Assembly (NCBI RefSeq): GCF_964340395.1
Contig: NC_135551.1
Coordinates: forward strand, 4,776,963 to 4,824,462
DNA from: Glandiceps talaboti
Taxonomy: Eukaryota > Hemichordata > Enteropneusta > Spengelidae
Direction of reading: 5' to 3'
DNA: 47,500 nt
Shown here: positions 1 to 17,732 of the stretch, piece after piece
Position numbering within the stretch: the stretch's first letter is position 1
Layout: each line of letters opens with the position of its first letter
Made by a program: the position numbers and the translations under genes
The notes under the pieces: generated by a model
What the model saw: only the letters and a program-made list of their open reading frames with translations
Database searches by the model: none
Told to the model about the DNA's origin: nothing

Positions 1-2480
1 GGTATGCGCATATGCATTGCTCGTTAAACGGCTTTTGCACAGAAACACTGCTAGCTGGGTAGGTCAAGAGGTTCGATGTCGACAAAAAAATGTATGGGGC
101 CTTGTATCGGGGGGAAAGTAAGTTGTAATGTGATAGGCAGAAACTATTCCCTAGCACGGCGACTGTTACTTTTATCATGTGGGAACTACATACACAACAT
201 CTAGATACATAAACACAGCATCTGTTTTCAATACAGCTTTAAAAAAACTACCTCGTCAGACAATATGGACGAAAATTCAAAAGTGCGAGTTTTGTTATTT
301 AACCTCTCTCCTGTACAGTTGCTCTTGAAGCACTACCACTATTGTATTGTATTTATGTGGTGACATGGAATTTAGGTGAATGGAATTTAAGATTTCTGAA
401 TTTTGCAATAATAAATGCAACATAGTTTACCAGTTAGGTGTTAGCTTTTCACTAAATATTCGTATCACACTGCAGACACTATAAAATATTGAAGCCACGG
501 CGTTGACAGGACGACTTATTGTCTGCAATAATCGTATAAAACTGAATATACTAGAGTTTCCGAGAGTGACTCACCATTCCAACAAAAACTTTTTGATACT
601 GACGACGGAAATCAATCTATTGACAATGTAAATAGACACAAACTATTAAAACTATTGTTGTTGCGTATGGTAGATTCCTCAAGAGGGTGATATCGTTGCC
701 TAGGTTACGGGGATATAATCAGGCCGGTAAATCGCATGGTCAAGATAAAAACTGAATGGGGAGTGAACATGTGGCTGTGGCCAAGTGAGGAAAATATGCC
801 GAGTCGCCACCTTACTGTCAGTGTATTTACATCAATGTCCAGTTGTAGACCTAAAATATGCTGCAATAATATAGTTTTAGTTTGTATCTATATTAGTTTG
901 TCTATAGCTGTGATTACCATAGTGTTATCATTATAGAGTATATTCAAGTTATATACTCAGTCTATCATTTCTACCATTTCTATCATTTTTTGAATGGATA
1001 GCACTTATTATTTTATCACATACATTATTATAATATTATTATTATTATTTATGTATACACGTAAGAGCTAAAATCGTAGAAAGATCTTTGAGAATGACAA
1101 AAAAAACCAACTTAGAATCTTTTGCCAGTGTCGAACTAGGACTAAAATCAAGGCTATGTGGATTCAAAATTCAAAATCCTCATCGTCTACATTCTAGGCT
1201 CGTGTTATTAAAACGTATTTGACCGTACGGTCATTTACCATATCAATCTGCTTTAAAATCCGATGTGGTAAAAGTGGCTAGATATCTTATTTATCTCTAT
1301 TTCCATCGTGCTGTGTCGTTTGTTTTGTTCCGTGGTATGGCGTTGATCACCCGGATTACAACAAATGTCACAAAGCGATGGAAACAGAGGTAAACAAAGA
1401 CATCTAGCTGCTTTCACCACATCAGATTTGAATCAGATTGATCTGGTATTAGCATATGTTGTATAGTTGCTCCGTTGACATTACGCCATTTATATTGTTA
1501 TTTAACGGTGTGCTCATTGGTCAAGAGACAAAATGCTATAAATTGAATTCAATTGCACAGTTTATGTCCTTCCATTGGTGCGCCTGAAAGTGTACAGTAG
1601 TTTTTTTTTAAATTACACCTAAAACACACATATTTTTAGTGAGCTATTCTGTGATACAAGGATGGGTTGCATTTGTTAAAAATTCATGCTATGTACATTT
1701 ATTTATGCCACGCTGTATAAAGAGTCGATAAATGCTTGGTGTCAATTCCTCCACCCTATCCCCACCCAATCCCCCACCCTATCCCTCCACCCTATCCCCC
1801 ACCCTATCTATCTAGTTAATATAAGTATATATCTTTATATTACATAAATATGGTCGAAGACTACTAGCTAGGTGAGTGATGACACCATTGTAATTAATAG
1901 TGGTGGTTAATATAAGTTGTCAATATGCCAGTATATCAATGTAGTATCAGTATCCCCTAGACTCATGGTTTATTCAAGATTTTAAGTCTCAGTTAGATCC
2001 TTTGTAGAACCTCCACTTAATCTAGGTTTAAACCATAGACTAGCCATCGAGTCGACATAGGAAGACTTGCTGGTAAAGCCATTTCTGAAAGAAGATAACC
2101 TTTTTCGTGTTTTTTTTCGTGTTTTTGATTTTTTTTTGTAACTGTTGCTGTAAATGCACAGGAAGATGAACTCAGTGTTTCGTTGTTTTATTTTCACTTT
2201 GTATTACGTCGTTTAGAAAAGGATTTAATGCAATTTTTTTCTCGTAGTGCCGAAGAGAAGGGAAAAAATGCTTCCCAGTATACTAGTTCGTTTGTCTATA
2301 CGGTGTGTGTAAAGGTTACATTTATTTGTCAGAGAGAGGTGACACTACTGTTGTCGTGATTTCAATATTATTTGTCATTGTGTTCCACTAGTTATTACAT
2401 CATTTATTATTTTCTATTGTACAATTATTGGAATTGGCTCATATTGTGAAATGATATTCATATTACGTATTCATATTATG
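1..2480. other. Non-coding stretch upstream of LANCL3-like gene (part 1)
   Basis: I see no supported gene here. The longest open frame (736-936, +) has a hydrophobic C-terminus but matches no family I recognise and has no convincing splice context. A C-rich short tandem repeat with unit near CCACCCTATCCC lies at about 1748-1810. Confidence 0.6.
1748..1810. repeat. C-rich minisatellite (CCACCCTATCCC-like unit)
   Basis: Four to five imperfect copies of a 12-13 bp C-rich unit read directly from the sequence. The complementary strand carries regularly spaced G runs. Confidence 0.8.
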
Positions 2481-2489
2481 ATAAACACA

Positions 2490-2747
2490 CGTCACAGACA
2501 CACACACACACACATACACATAGACAGACACACACACACACACAGACGCATACACGCTAAATAGAGTACTACATATTAAATATAATATCCCTGTAGTTGT
2601 GCGACTCTGCACCTATAGCAATGTATAGCTACAATTTGAACATAACGTAACATTTTAGTCTAGCTAACACTATACATTCTTCGACTTACATTGTAATTTC
2701 ACCACCACCACCACCACCACCACGCACACATACACATAGACACACAC

Positions 2748-2778
<31 letters not shown>

Positions 2779-2821
2779 TGTATGTATGTATGTATGTATG
2801 TATGTATGTATGTATGTGTAT

Positions 2822-2877
<56 letters not shown>

Positions 2878-2923
2878 ATGTATGTATGTATGCATGTATG
2901 TATGTATATGTACATGTCATGGT
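2490..2923. repeat. CA, CAC and TATG/TG microsatellite cluster
   Basis: Two CA/CAGA blocks lie at about 2495-2545, a CAC triplet run at about 2699-2723, and a compound (TATG)n-(TG)n-(TATG)n tract at about 2750-2909. The apparent Cys/Tyr/Val/Met and His/Thr reading frames across this region are translations of the repeat, not genes. Confidence 0.95.
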
Positions 2924-5900
2924 TCACTATTGTTTTGAATCTATCTGTATCAACTGTTACTGACATTGCTAACAGTTAACCCTATTAAAGTCAAAGTATT
3001 TACAGGCCATGTCCTATCACGTACAGTTCTAATCGCACATTGTTTAGCTTTTACCCAACTGCAGTCCGCACTCTTAATGAATCAATTTAAGTTCTCTATT
3101 GACGCATCAATTTCGTGTTAGGAATCCTCTACAGAATATTGTTTTTGTAAATTTTTCATTACACGCAAAATCAATGCACATTTCATTATATATGTATCAG
3201 TATATATATGACAATAAAACACATATCACATAAATATGTATCTGACTTTTTAATGGCTTTCAAATGTACACATATAATTAAATAATGTAGTTAACTTTAC
3301 ATGTTAAAGTATACAAGTATATGTTAAATAACACACTTATTTGTTAAAAAAGCACACGCATGTCAACATTCGTATGTACATATATTATGCACGTTTGTTA
3401 AAGGGACACAAGCCGAATGTGTATGTTTTGGGGCGTAATTTCTACTACATAACTAAAAGGTACTCAAAATATTCTACTTACTGAAGCACATTTGACTATT
3501 ACTTGCAAATGAGGAGGAAACCAGAGTACCCAAGGAAAATCTACATTGTTCGGTAATCATACTGAACGACACTCTTCTTACTTACAGCAGGTTGGTGAAT
3601 TAACCAAACCCTGGATGGGTTCGAACCCCAACAAGAGGCAAGTGGCGTAACCGCGACCACCGGTAACCCTCGTTAGGACATTAAAATATGACTATGATCC
3701 GATGACGTAAGAATTGTCTGGGAAATCTTTACTGTGAAATCAACTGTTCTAACAATGCCAGACAATTGTAAATTAATGTCATAGTATGTCATAGTTTAGT
3801 TTAGTCCTTGCAACATGTTGACGTATTTGCCATTGCCGAGTACCTTTAAAACAAGTATTTAAATTTGTACAATTTGCTATTATTTGTCAAATTGCCTTTT
3901 TTTGTCTTCGCCTTCTTCAGTATTGTAAATACTCTTTACTTAGAAAATAACAAGGGATATTTCCTGCTATACTGATGAATTTGATCAGAGTCTAGTCAGG
4001 GTCAAGTGTTGTTTGCAGACTTCCCATGTATATCAATTTAATTGATGCGGAAGAGAAGTAGACGTTCTACTCGATCTTTAATGAGTCACTAAGTAACTAA
4101 TTAAGTCGTCTGTCGGTTTTTTTTTTTCGACTTCATAGTTTACGTATGGTCAGTATTCATTGACCTAAGGATGACCTTTCTTACTTCTGTTTTTCTCATC
4201 GTAACATCTCATAATACATATATTGGGTCGTTTGGTTAAAAAATAAAAAGGAATATAAAACGGTAAGTATATCTGTACATTTTGTTTTTACAACACCCTT
4301 ACAACCGATATTCTGTTGACTGTGAGTATCATGTCTGCCGCCAGGAAGGTCAAATTTGTTGCAAACAAGTCGATTTATATCGATAAAAACCACGACCGTA
4401 TGAGTTGTCATATTCAAATTCTTAAACCACATGGGGGTGGGGGTGGGGTGGGTGAAGGGACGTATAACAGAATTTCATTATGTTGGCCTGATAATTATTG
4501 AAGTATAATGTTTAATATATCTCAAGGTTATCTTTTTAGAAATTAATATCCAATAATTGGCCATATAAATTATGTTGACATCTGGATATTGTCTCCAGTA
4601 ATTGCACCTGATCGTATTTCGAAGTTGAATTAGTAAACATGGCCAGGCGATATAGCAATGATAACGTCAACGCCATTACACTGGAAGTCAGTTGACTTGA
4701 TATAAACAATATCTTGTTCGACACAAATCTGACAAGCATTGCCACATTTACTTTACTCCAGAAACCATTATCTTAAATTAAGAGATTGTCACCAAATAAT
4801 GCATATTACACACATTTTTCTGGCATTAAAAAAAGATAGAAAAAATAAAATACCGAAACTTCCGTTAAACTCACAAATCAACTATTTCATTTGGGACATT
4901 TTATTTAAAATTACTTATACTACGGCTAGACCGACTTGGCCAATCAGGGGCCTTGATTTCGGTTGGTTATATGGAGCCATAACCCTGCCGAACTCATTGA
5001 CTATCTATTACTGAGACTGGAAAATATTTCAGCGTTTTGCAATTAAGGATTCAATGTAACCATGCTCTTCCGTTTTTGTCAAGCCCGCAGACGATACAGT
5101 GTAGCAATGTTAGCAAGATTGTTGTCAAGCCACAGGCGATACAATGTAGCAAGAGGTTGCTTGTTTGCTAGGTTGGAGCACCTTCAAGGCAGACGACGAC
5201 TCGTTTCAACTTAATTGGCCTCCATTGTACGTTTTTCTGAATTTGACTGATTAAACAGCACAATCACCAACCCCGGACCTTTAGTGGATTACTTTCAGTT
5301 GCTTCAGTCACTCGTCCTTTTCGTCAATAAACAACGATTTTTGAAGTGACACAATCCCTCAATTTACAGCTAACGTCAAGTCAGTGTACCGTCACCGTGA
5401 ACATACATACATTTAATAATTCAAAATTTCAAGCCGATTCAGATTTGTAATAGCAGAGAAAGAGTGGATACGGAAACTGATGTGAGCTTAAAAATAATAT
5501 AATACTTTCCTTCTAAGTTCTAAGCTTTAAGGGCTGTACATGTGATTTACAAGAAACCAATAGCACAGAGACCATAGCGAAATAACGGAAAACATAACTA
5601 CCTGAATTAGAAAATCACACATGAAAAATGATTTTAAAAAAATCTACCTACCCCACCTAATCTAAAATTGAGCGTAATCGGAACGACACATTTTTTTAGG
5701 CCTAAGTGCGACTTGGCATTAGATTATTCGACGTGTCTAGTCAGAATTCGAAGTATTTAGGATATTTTATTATAAAGCAGACTAAACCTCGACAAAATCA
5801 CAAAGTTACAGATCGACTTTCCCCTCTGACATTGCTCATCACAGAAATGATTAATGTAAGAATGTCGATAAACAGGTACAGCATCCACATGGGAAGTGTT

Positions 5901-7010
5901 ACGTGTCACAGATCTAAATTATCCAACGTTTCAGAAGTACTACGATTGTGACATTTTACTTACCCACTCGAGAATTAGTTAGACAGTGGCATGTTTTACC
6001 TGCCCACGTGGCCCCTGACAAATTGCAGTATATAATTACTATTGAAAAAAATAATCGTGAAGGAAATAAGTTGTCAAATTATATTACAAATACAATTATA
6101 AAATGATCTAGTTTACATGTGTTTATTCTCCTATAAGTGATTACTATAATAAAACAAGTTAATGGGATATGGGAGCAATCGGTCCTAGAGTAAGCAACTA
6201 ATTATGGAAACTGTATCGTTGACAATAGAAGCAGATTTATAAGAATAATTCATACAGTTATACACAAAGCACAGTGAAGGAATGTAAAACCCTGAGCGCC
6301 TAAATTGACCCACACAATCAATCATCAATAGTATTGAACGGATGATTTTACGGTACAAATGTGTTCTATTATTAACTAGAGACACGATTACCATTTTATG
6401 AGAACTGTCAAACACGATATACACCCACCCCTTCCCATGTATGAGTAAGGACATATAACTTATAAGCAAAAAATAACGGCAATAAAATCCCCTAGACCAT
6501 TTTATATTCACCCCCCCCCCCCCCCAAATATAAATACAAAGGGAGAAAAAATGCCCATGGACTTGTTAATCCGGATGCAATACTTTAAATTTACACAAAA
6601 CGTGAAAAACTAAACCTTTTCCGTTGATTCATTAAATGTGTTGGAAAAGAGGACTATAGTGATGTGATGACGTCATCATGCACTCAAAAACTGGTGATCA
6701 GAAGGAGCCGGCATCTACCTCACCATTGCCACTACACACAGATAGACATATATATCTACCGTGGAAAATTAAGACACTTTGGTCACTTCATACCGATTTA
6801 AATAATAACACTAATTTGAGTTTCACTTTCATCTTGTTAGTCATTAACATGCGTTGGCGCCAATGTGAGTATGATGGTAACCATGGTGACAAAGACAACA
6901 CGCAGATTACTGACATTATTTCTAGTAATCACAAGAGTATGAGTTGATCGACTTTATAACGTTTTAACTTATATTGTTGAACTCCTTGCTAATCAAGAAA
7001 CAGTATAATT
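2924..7010. other. Non-coding stretch upstream of LANCL3-like gene (part 2)
   Basis: No supported exon. It holds a G-rich run at 4433-4453, a poly-C tract near 6511-6526, and an isolated Pol III B-box-like string at 3618-3630. The remaining sequence is AT-rich and looks unique. Confidence 0.55.
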
Positions 7011-7020
7011 GGTATCCCCA

Positions 7021-7130
7021 TAGTCCTGCTTACATGACGGTGCACGAGTCTGTATTACTGACTTGACTCTAAGGGGGAGGGACAATTGTCAGAATCGAGT
7101 CCCGAATTCCTCCGTATGCAAGCAGGACTA
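7021..7130. mobile_element. 110-bp inverted-repeat miniature element with 9-bp flanking duplication
   Basis: The left end TAGTCCTGCTTACATGACGG is matched in inverted orientation by the right end TCCGTATGCAAGCAGGACTA, giving a terminal inverted repeat of about 18-20 bp with few mismatches. The element is bracketed by identical direct repeats GTATCCCCA (7012-7020 and 7131-7139). These are the hallmarks of a non-autonomous cut-and-paste element (MITE). Target duplications of 9 bp are typical of Mutator-like transposases, but no transposase is present, so superfamily assignment is inference. Confidence 0.75.
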
Positions 7131-7427
7131 GTATCCCCATAACAACCTTGATTGTCTTCATTTCTGTCATTTCAATACATTAACCCTGTCACTCAAAGTT
7201 TAATGAATCTTAAACGACCTTTGACCCCAGTACATGTTGTACATTTGATATTAATTGATATAGGTATATTTCTAGCATGATTGCTCGCCTTAGATGTGAT
7301 ATTATGAAATACCCTAGTTAGTAAGAACGTCGTCTCCTACTGAGTGACTTCATACAGGTGTATGTGACTTGAATAGTTAAAATGTCTGATTGCAAAGTCT
7401 GATGTAGTATTAGTCGCTGTTGAGGAC

Positions 7428-7753
<326 letters not shown>

Positions 7754-7970
7754 GGAATGTTATTTTGTCAATCAATTTAATTTTTGTCGATCAATACTAT
7801 TTCTAGTGCTAGCTATGTGATAATCTGTAGCGACAAAGCAGCGCCATCTGATGTCGACAATGTAAACCTTGTCATAGTATTATGGAAAGAAATCTAGATA
7901 TATACAAATGTTATTAGTATTATAAGAAAAGGGCATGGCAAAATTAAATTTTGGGAGCTGAATTTTGCTC

Positions 7971-8138
<168 letters not shown>

Positions 8139-8894
8139 AGACTTTTTCGAACATTCAAACCTCAGGTACAGTCGTTCAGTTTGCAAAATTGTACACTTAA
8201 TTTACCTATCATACATTTAATTATGAGGCAGTCAATAGCCAAGCAAATGTGTGTGTCAAGCGAGCAAGGCGGGTACTTAATCATGATGTAGTACGTAGCT
8301 GCTAGATAATTACCTTTGTGGATTACAAAATACCATGAAGTAGCGATCAAAATATAAAAGAACGGTTTATTCGTTAACCTATCATTTCTAGCCTTCAGGT
8401 TTAATTTTTTCATGTATCTTTTGGTGTTTGGCAAGTTGGTATTCTTTTGTTGTTTAGTTGTTATGGGCACTGTACTTGGTATGTTCTATATATCTAGTTG
8501 CTAGAAATACAGATTAAAACACACGATTTAAAGATAAAGGTACATAGAATATCAACATACAAGATCGCACATGAGCGTTTATAGGTACTGATGTAAATTA
8601 AGTAAGAGGAACACTCATTTCTCACCAACCAACAGACTCCCGATAACGTCATAATATCACAACCCTGAAGTAAAATTAAACACAAAGCGAGAGGTGGCGC
8701 CCTTCATATTATCTGATCAATGAGACTGTGGTTTTGGTAGGAATGATGGCAACTATTTTCACGGGACTTCTGTTCACAGGGAGTTGCACCCCCTAGCACA
8801 CGCCATCTTTATTCTCAACGTGTGTTGTGAAGTGAACGATGGAAGCACGTTGGCAGTCTGTCAGGATCATGGCAATACGGCATCTGTGAAAAAA

Positions 8895-13029
<4,135 letters not shown>

Positions 13030-13531
13030 GAAACTAAGTGAAATCAATCAAAGTAGTCAATATTGCATCACATGTCATTTTAGTAAACAATAGATTACTC
13101 TGTAAGATATGGCACGCCGTGCCATGACCATCTGTCAGTGAAAGGGGTTGGCCGATGCATGAGGGCACCCAGTCATCACAGTGTACTTTATAGACTAACA
13201 ATAGATACAACAGTTACGTGAAATTTTCGACAGTGTACTTCAGTCTTTGGGGGGGTGAGGTTGGTGGGTGGGGGTTGTGCATTTTGCATTGTTTTGTCTT
13301 AAAAGTGGTTCATCCTAAAGATTGATATTGTCTTGTGTATCATATCATTTAAGTTAACTGTATCAATGGTTTGAATCTTGTCTGAAAATGGGAAAACGAT
13401 AAATAAATATTAATTATTATAATTCATTAATAATTTAATTTTAATGCATTTTGAAAAATATACACAAACAAGTTTTCATCTCTCTGAACACGTGTCTTGT
13501 TTTTGTAAGTTAAGATAAGGTAGCAAATAAA
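13030..13531 (+). promoter_or_regulatory. LANCL3-like 3' UTR with candidate poly(A) signals
   Basis: AATAAA hexamers lie at 13402-13407 and 13526-13531, about 375 and 500 nt after the stop codon. A later ATTAAA is at 14273-14278. Which one is used cannot be told from sequence. Confidence 0.6.
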
Positions 13532-13546
13532 ACAAAACAAGTATTC

Positions 13547-13765
13547 ATATAGTCTAGCAAAGTCCATGACAAGACAAAATCACTAGAAGAGTGTTCCCAG
13601 TTAGTCTTATTCATGACAAGACACCAATCTATAAAAGTGTTCACATAGTTTATCTAACTAATCCATGACAAGAAAGCATTCTATAAAAGTGTTGTCATAT
13701 ATAGTTTCGATAAGTCCATGATGACAAGAAGAAAGGTGTATAGGAGAGTTCCCCTATAGTTTAAG
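13547..13765 (+). repeat. Degenerate ~60-bp tandem repeat, about four units
   Basis: Units share CATGACAAGA and TATAAAAGTGTT-type blocks followed by a CATAGTTT-like block. Copies are diverged and of uneven length. The array lies just beyond the AATAAA signals of the LANCL3-like gene. Confidence 0.7.
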
Positions 13766-14574
13766 CAAATACAAATGTACTGATGTGAATGGGTTTTAGC
13801 TGATCAAAGTCACATACATGTTCCCTCTTCAGGCAGCCATTTGACTTTGAACATAGAGGGCGCTATGCATATGATTAGTTTTGGCCTTTGTTAGGCAAAC
13901 CTAGTGTTCCATTATAGAGTGAACACTTTGTGATACAAGAAGGTGTGTTTGAAATGATATTTTCATCAAAGTGTTTGTAGAAGTAGGGGATCAAGTCATG
14001 AACAGTGTCCTGTCGCAAAGCCTAGATTTATTCTATATCCAGTTTGTGCAAATGAAAACAATTGAACGTCATTGGAGATGGAACAGTCCAGGACTCGGTT
14101 GCAGGACAATGATTGATCATTGATCAGACAATGTACTTTAAAACACATTACAAGTTTGTAGTTAATACTTTAGAGAAAGTTTCAATATCTTCTTTGATCT
14201 GAGAAGGCTTATAAAAGTTTGAAGTCAATTTTCATGATTCTGTATTTGCCGGTTGTTATGGGCACTGTTAATATTAAAGTTTCAACTACGGTTTTGCTAA
14301 GCATGCCAACCAGTGCAGTGTTGCAGTGTTAAATCATACATCAGTGTGTTCTCATTTCTCACCAGTTGTGATTGTGTGTTGATGTTAGTAATTAGAAGCT
14401 ATGAACTGTCACTAAAGTGCTGTTTAAATGATGTGCTGGCCCTGTAGAAATTTGTAAGGAGTTACCTGCAGTATAGAATACTATGTTCAGTCAGGTACTG
14501 TCAGTTCAAGTCCAAACTTGATTATTCTATTCTACCTGTCAATGATAGATGAAGGTTTCTGTATCACTAACTAG

Positions 14575-14589
14575 GTGTGTGCATGCATG

Positions 14590-14622
<33 letters not shown>

Positions 14623-14800
14623 ATGCATGTGTACATGTGTGCATGTGTGTGTATGCGTATGTACATATGTATGTATGTGCGTGCGTGCGTGTATGCGTGC
14701 ATGCATGCATGCATGCATGTATGTATGTATGTATGTATGTATGTATGTATGTATGTATGTATGTATGTATGTATGTATGTACAATGTATGTATGTATGAA
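14575..14800 (+). repeat. Compound TG / TGCA / TATG microsatellite
   Basis: TGCATGCA and (TG)n blocks are followed by (GTGC)n and a (TATG)n tract of about 100 bp. The open frames on both strands are low-complexity translations. Confidence 0.95.
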
Positions 14801-15043
14801 TGTATGTAACTTTAATAACCCTGAAAAGATATGTCTAACGTTAAAAATGTCAAAAAACTTGACATGTAATATTTAGAACTTTATTATCTTGTATCAAACA
14901 CTTACAAATGACATAAAAAGTGACCTAAACCTCTTTGCCTGTCATGTCTCCAGTGTTTGTGTATTACTGTCTATACTGTACAAATTACACACTATATCAG
15001 AGCATACAACTGTTATTCCATATATTATGTGCACTATACCATA

Positions 15044-15335
15044 CTCAAGCCAAGTTATTGTCTTTGAAGAGAAATATGGATTATATACCCTGGTCGTCCT
15101 ACATCATGACAACTTGTACATCACTGGTTTTGCAGTGCTCGAAATATATGAATCATAAGCGACCCCTCTTTCACAAATTATGCTTGAGAATATATTATAT
15201 TATACCCCCAACATTTGTCTTCATTCAGCTGGAAAATCCTGGTGACCTACGGGTTTGTCACTATTCATCTAGCAACTCATAGTGACAAGACCACTTAGGT
15301 GACTCATATATTTTCATCAGCTGAATGAAGAAAAC
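15044..15335 (-). repeat. Dispersed repeat copy, inverted relative to 35787-36300
   Basis: The reverse complement of this segment aligns by eye with 35787-36120. Both share CATTCAGC, AACT(A/C)ATAGTGACA-like blocks, a TATCGAGCAC/TTTCGAGCAC block and a terminal module AAAGACAATAACTTGGCTTG. It is a single copy here, whereas the terminal module is tandemly amplified at 36030-36303. Confidence 0.7.
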
Positions 15336-17692
15336 TGTTGGGGCATAATATCTAATTATCTAACTTGCATCCATTCCATAGAATGAACGTGTTGGTTTTC
15401 TTTATGTGTGGTAAAATTAGCAAACCAAAATGGCAATTGTATAAAACCTATTTCAATAGTAATCCAATTTCGTTTTCAAAAACAATCCGTTTTGAAATAT
15501 ATATAAAGGCAATTGTCATCTGTGTACCGATTGACATTAAAAATGTAAATGGTGAGAATATATCCACAATTTAATTACAGTAACTATTATTATACAAGTG
15601 AATTTTGGATGACTTTATGTACTAGATATTCTTCAAGGTAAAAAAAAAACCCTGTCTTTTTTGTCTTTCAATATTCCAAGTTAGAAAAAAATTGTTGACT
15701 GTACTCGTTTAATATGTATGGATAAAATTTGAAATGAATTTTAATTGATTGCTGTATTAGGCTTATAATCAAAATCATCGATAAACAAATCTAACCCCCC
15801 CCCCCCCCCCGCGCTCAACAACCCTTTCGCAAAAATAAGCCTTGTTTTTCCACAAAAAATAAATGTGCACGTAATGATTTCATCCTGTTTTGATAAACAT
15901 GTTATTTTTCTAGGGAAACTTGCCACGGTAAACGCGATTAACGTCATTTCCTGTTGGCACCTTGTTAATCTTTGCTGCGAGCGCAGACATATCCTAAACG
16001 CTGAAAGTCGCCGGGCAACGAGTCGTCACGGTGGTTACCATGGTAATATGCGTCTCCGTCTGAAATTGTTGTTTTCTGTTCCACGTTATTTCCTCCCAGT
16101 AAGTGCATCTTTACTTTGTAGAAACACCAATGTAATCAATAGCGGTCACTGACATTTCGTTGATTTGAAAATAAATGGACGTCATAGGTGTATTTACAAC
16201 TTATACAAGTAATACTTATTTATTCAGGGAAGTACACAATACGGATTAACTTATCAGCACCGCTGATCATGACATTGTTGTTGTTAATAAGCTTACACGT
16301 GACGCTAATTTTATAGCGGTACGTATTAGGATAGCTCTTTCTTTACTAGTATACATTGGCTCCGAGTACCGAGAATAGTGTATTGGGCTGGGGGTGGGGT
16401 GATTGGGGTACTCCCATAGCACAACTTTGTTCATGTATGTGTTGCTCAAAGGGGTCTTCTTGTTTGGCGTCTGGGCTTTAATTTTGCACTTTGTACAATC
16501 TGAAATGGAGTTCATTCCGGAGATAAGCTGCTCTGAGTGTCGAATCACTGACAAGTGGGTGTTTATTATTCATGTGCTGTCTGGAAAGAGTAAATACCGG
16601 TAATTTGCTCCGGCCATGGTACGAAAAGGGACAACACGGATTTTCTCTTGATAGCCATACCACCACTCACTTGCTTTAGGTGTATATCCCCCGTGGGAAG
16701 AGGCGCACGACACAAATTGGTAGCAAATGATTAATTTTTGAATACAATCCCCAGAACGATGAAAAAATCAACCACAAAACTAACATTAAACAATTGATAA
16801 AAAAAACTCACAAACAAAACAATATTAGTAGTACCTTTATTGCAATTTATATGTTCAAATAAGGAAATTCCTTTGTTAGCGGTTAAAAGTGATTGGTACT
16901 TTTGTAATTTCTGTCACCTTAACGCCATGCATGACATTCACATCACATGTGAATATTTGTCACAATCTAGTACACGTCGTATGTCCGCGAGGCATGACGA
17001 CGAATTGGACCTATTTTTGATTATGTCCGGAAATAGAAAGTCACATGTCGCCGGTCTTGCAAACTTTACATGACCTTAACTCAAGGTCGATGAACCGAGG
17101 TCATTGGAACGTGGTAAGTATGTCAGTTTGCACTTTATAATTTATGCTTATGCTTTTACTTGCCCATCTGTCTAGGAAAAAAATATTTGTGTTCATGTTT
17201 ATGAAATTGAAAATGATTACTGAGATGAAAAGCAACGAAAATGTATTAATGTGTGATTGGTTTTACGACAAAAACTACGTGCTACATAGCACTGAACAAC
17301 TAGTTTTATAACCCGCATCAAATACGTCACATTTCCCGCCATCACTATGTAACGCACCGGCTTTTACAAAAGGCGCGCAAGTAGTGACGTTATCAGCAAA
17401 TTAACATGATATTTTGAACTGGTGCCAAGAACGTGTCAGTCGAAGTAACCTGAACGACGAATAGGTGTGAGACATCTAGATACGTCAGAGACAACGCCCA
17501 CAATATTTCCATATTTGGCTAAGCCGCCATTTGGTATCACAGATTGAGGGAGGAACGACTTGCCAGTGACATACTACGCATACCAAAATTTCGAGTCGGC
17601 AAATTCTGTCTGAGTTTTCGTGTCGTGTTTTGATATAATTTAAAAGTTTATCAACAAAAAACTATTACGAAATATCTTCATAAAGAGCAAAG

Positions 17693-17732
17693 ATGATGAA
17701 AAATCGGTTTGGGAAGAGCGGAAAGCATCAGA
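17693..17732 (+). CDS. LDLRAP1: ARH-like coding exon 1
   Basis: Encodes MMKNRFGKSGKHQ plus the first base of Lys14. An in-frame TAA at 17681 precedes the tandem ATGs (17693 and 17696). The donor is GTAAGT at 17733. The basic N-terminus ending GKHQK-L parallels the residues before the PTB domain of ARH. Confidence 0.8.

Larger units (their letters stand above)
13766..17692. other. Intergenic region between the two genes, with 5' UTR/promoter of the second
   Basis: No supported gene. It includes a TG/TATG microsatellite (14575-14800), a dispersed repeat copy (about 15044-15335) and a poly-C run (about 15795-15810). From about 17250 the sequence is noticeably richer in CG dinucleotides, consistent with a promoter and 5' UTR of the ARH-like gene. 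I did not find a convincing TATA box. Confidence 0.55.

Noticed and set aside
2670-2979. Several open frames on both strands, Tyr/Val/Cys/Met or His/Thr-rich
   Set aside because: They are translations of the TATG/TG microsatellite; every frame of such a repeat is open.
3600-3660. B-box-like GGGTTCGAACCCC (3618-3630), possible tRNA or SINE head
   Set aside because: No cloverleaf or convincing A box at the right distance, and no recognisable SINE body follows.
15865-16152. 95-codon open frame in the intergenic region
   Set aside because: No recognisable domain, ordinary codon mix for chance ORFs, and no splice or neighbour support.
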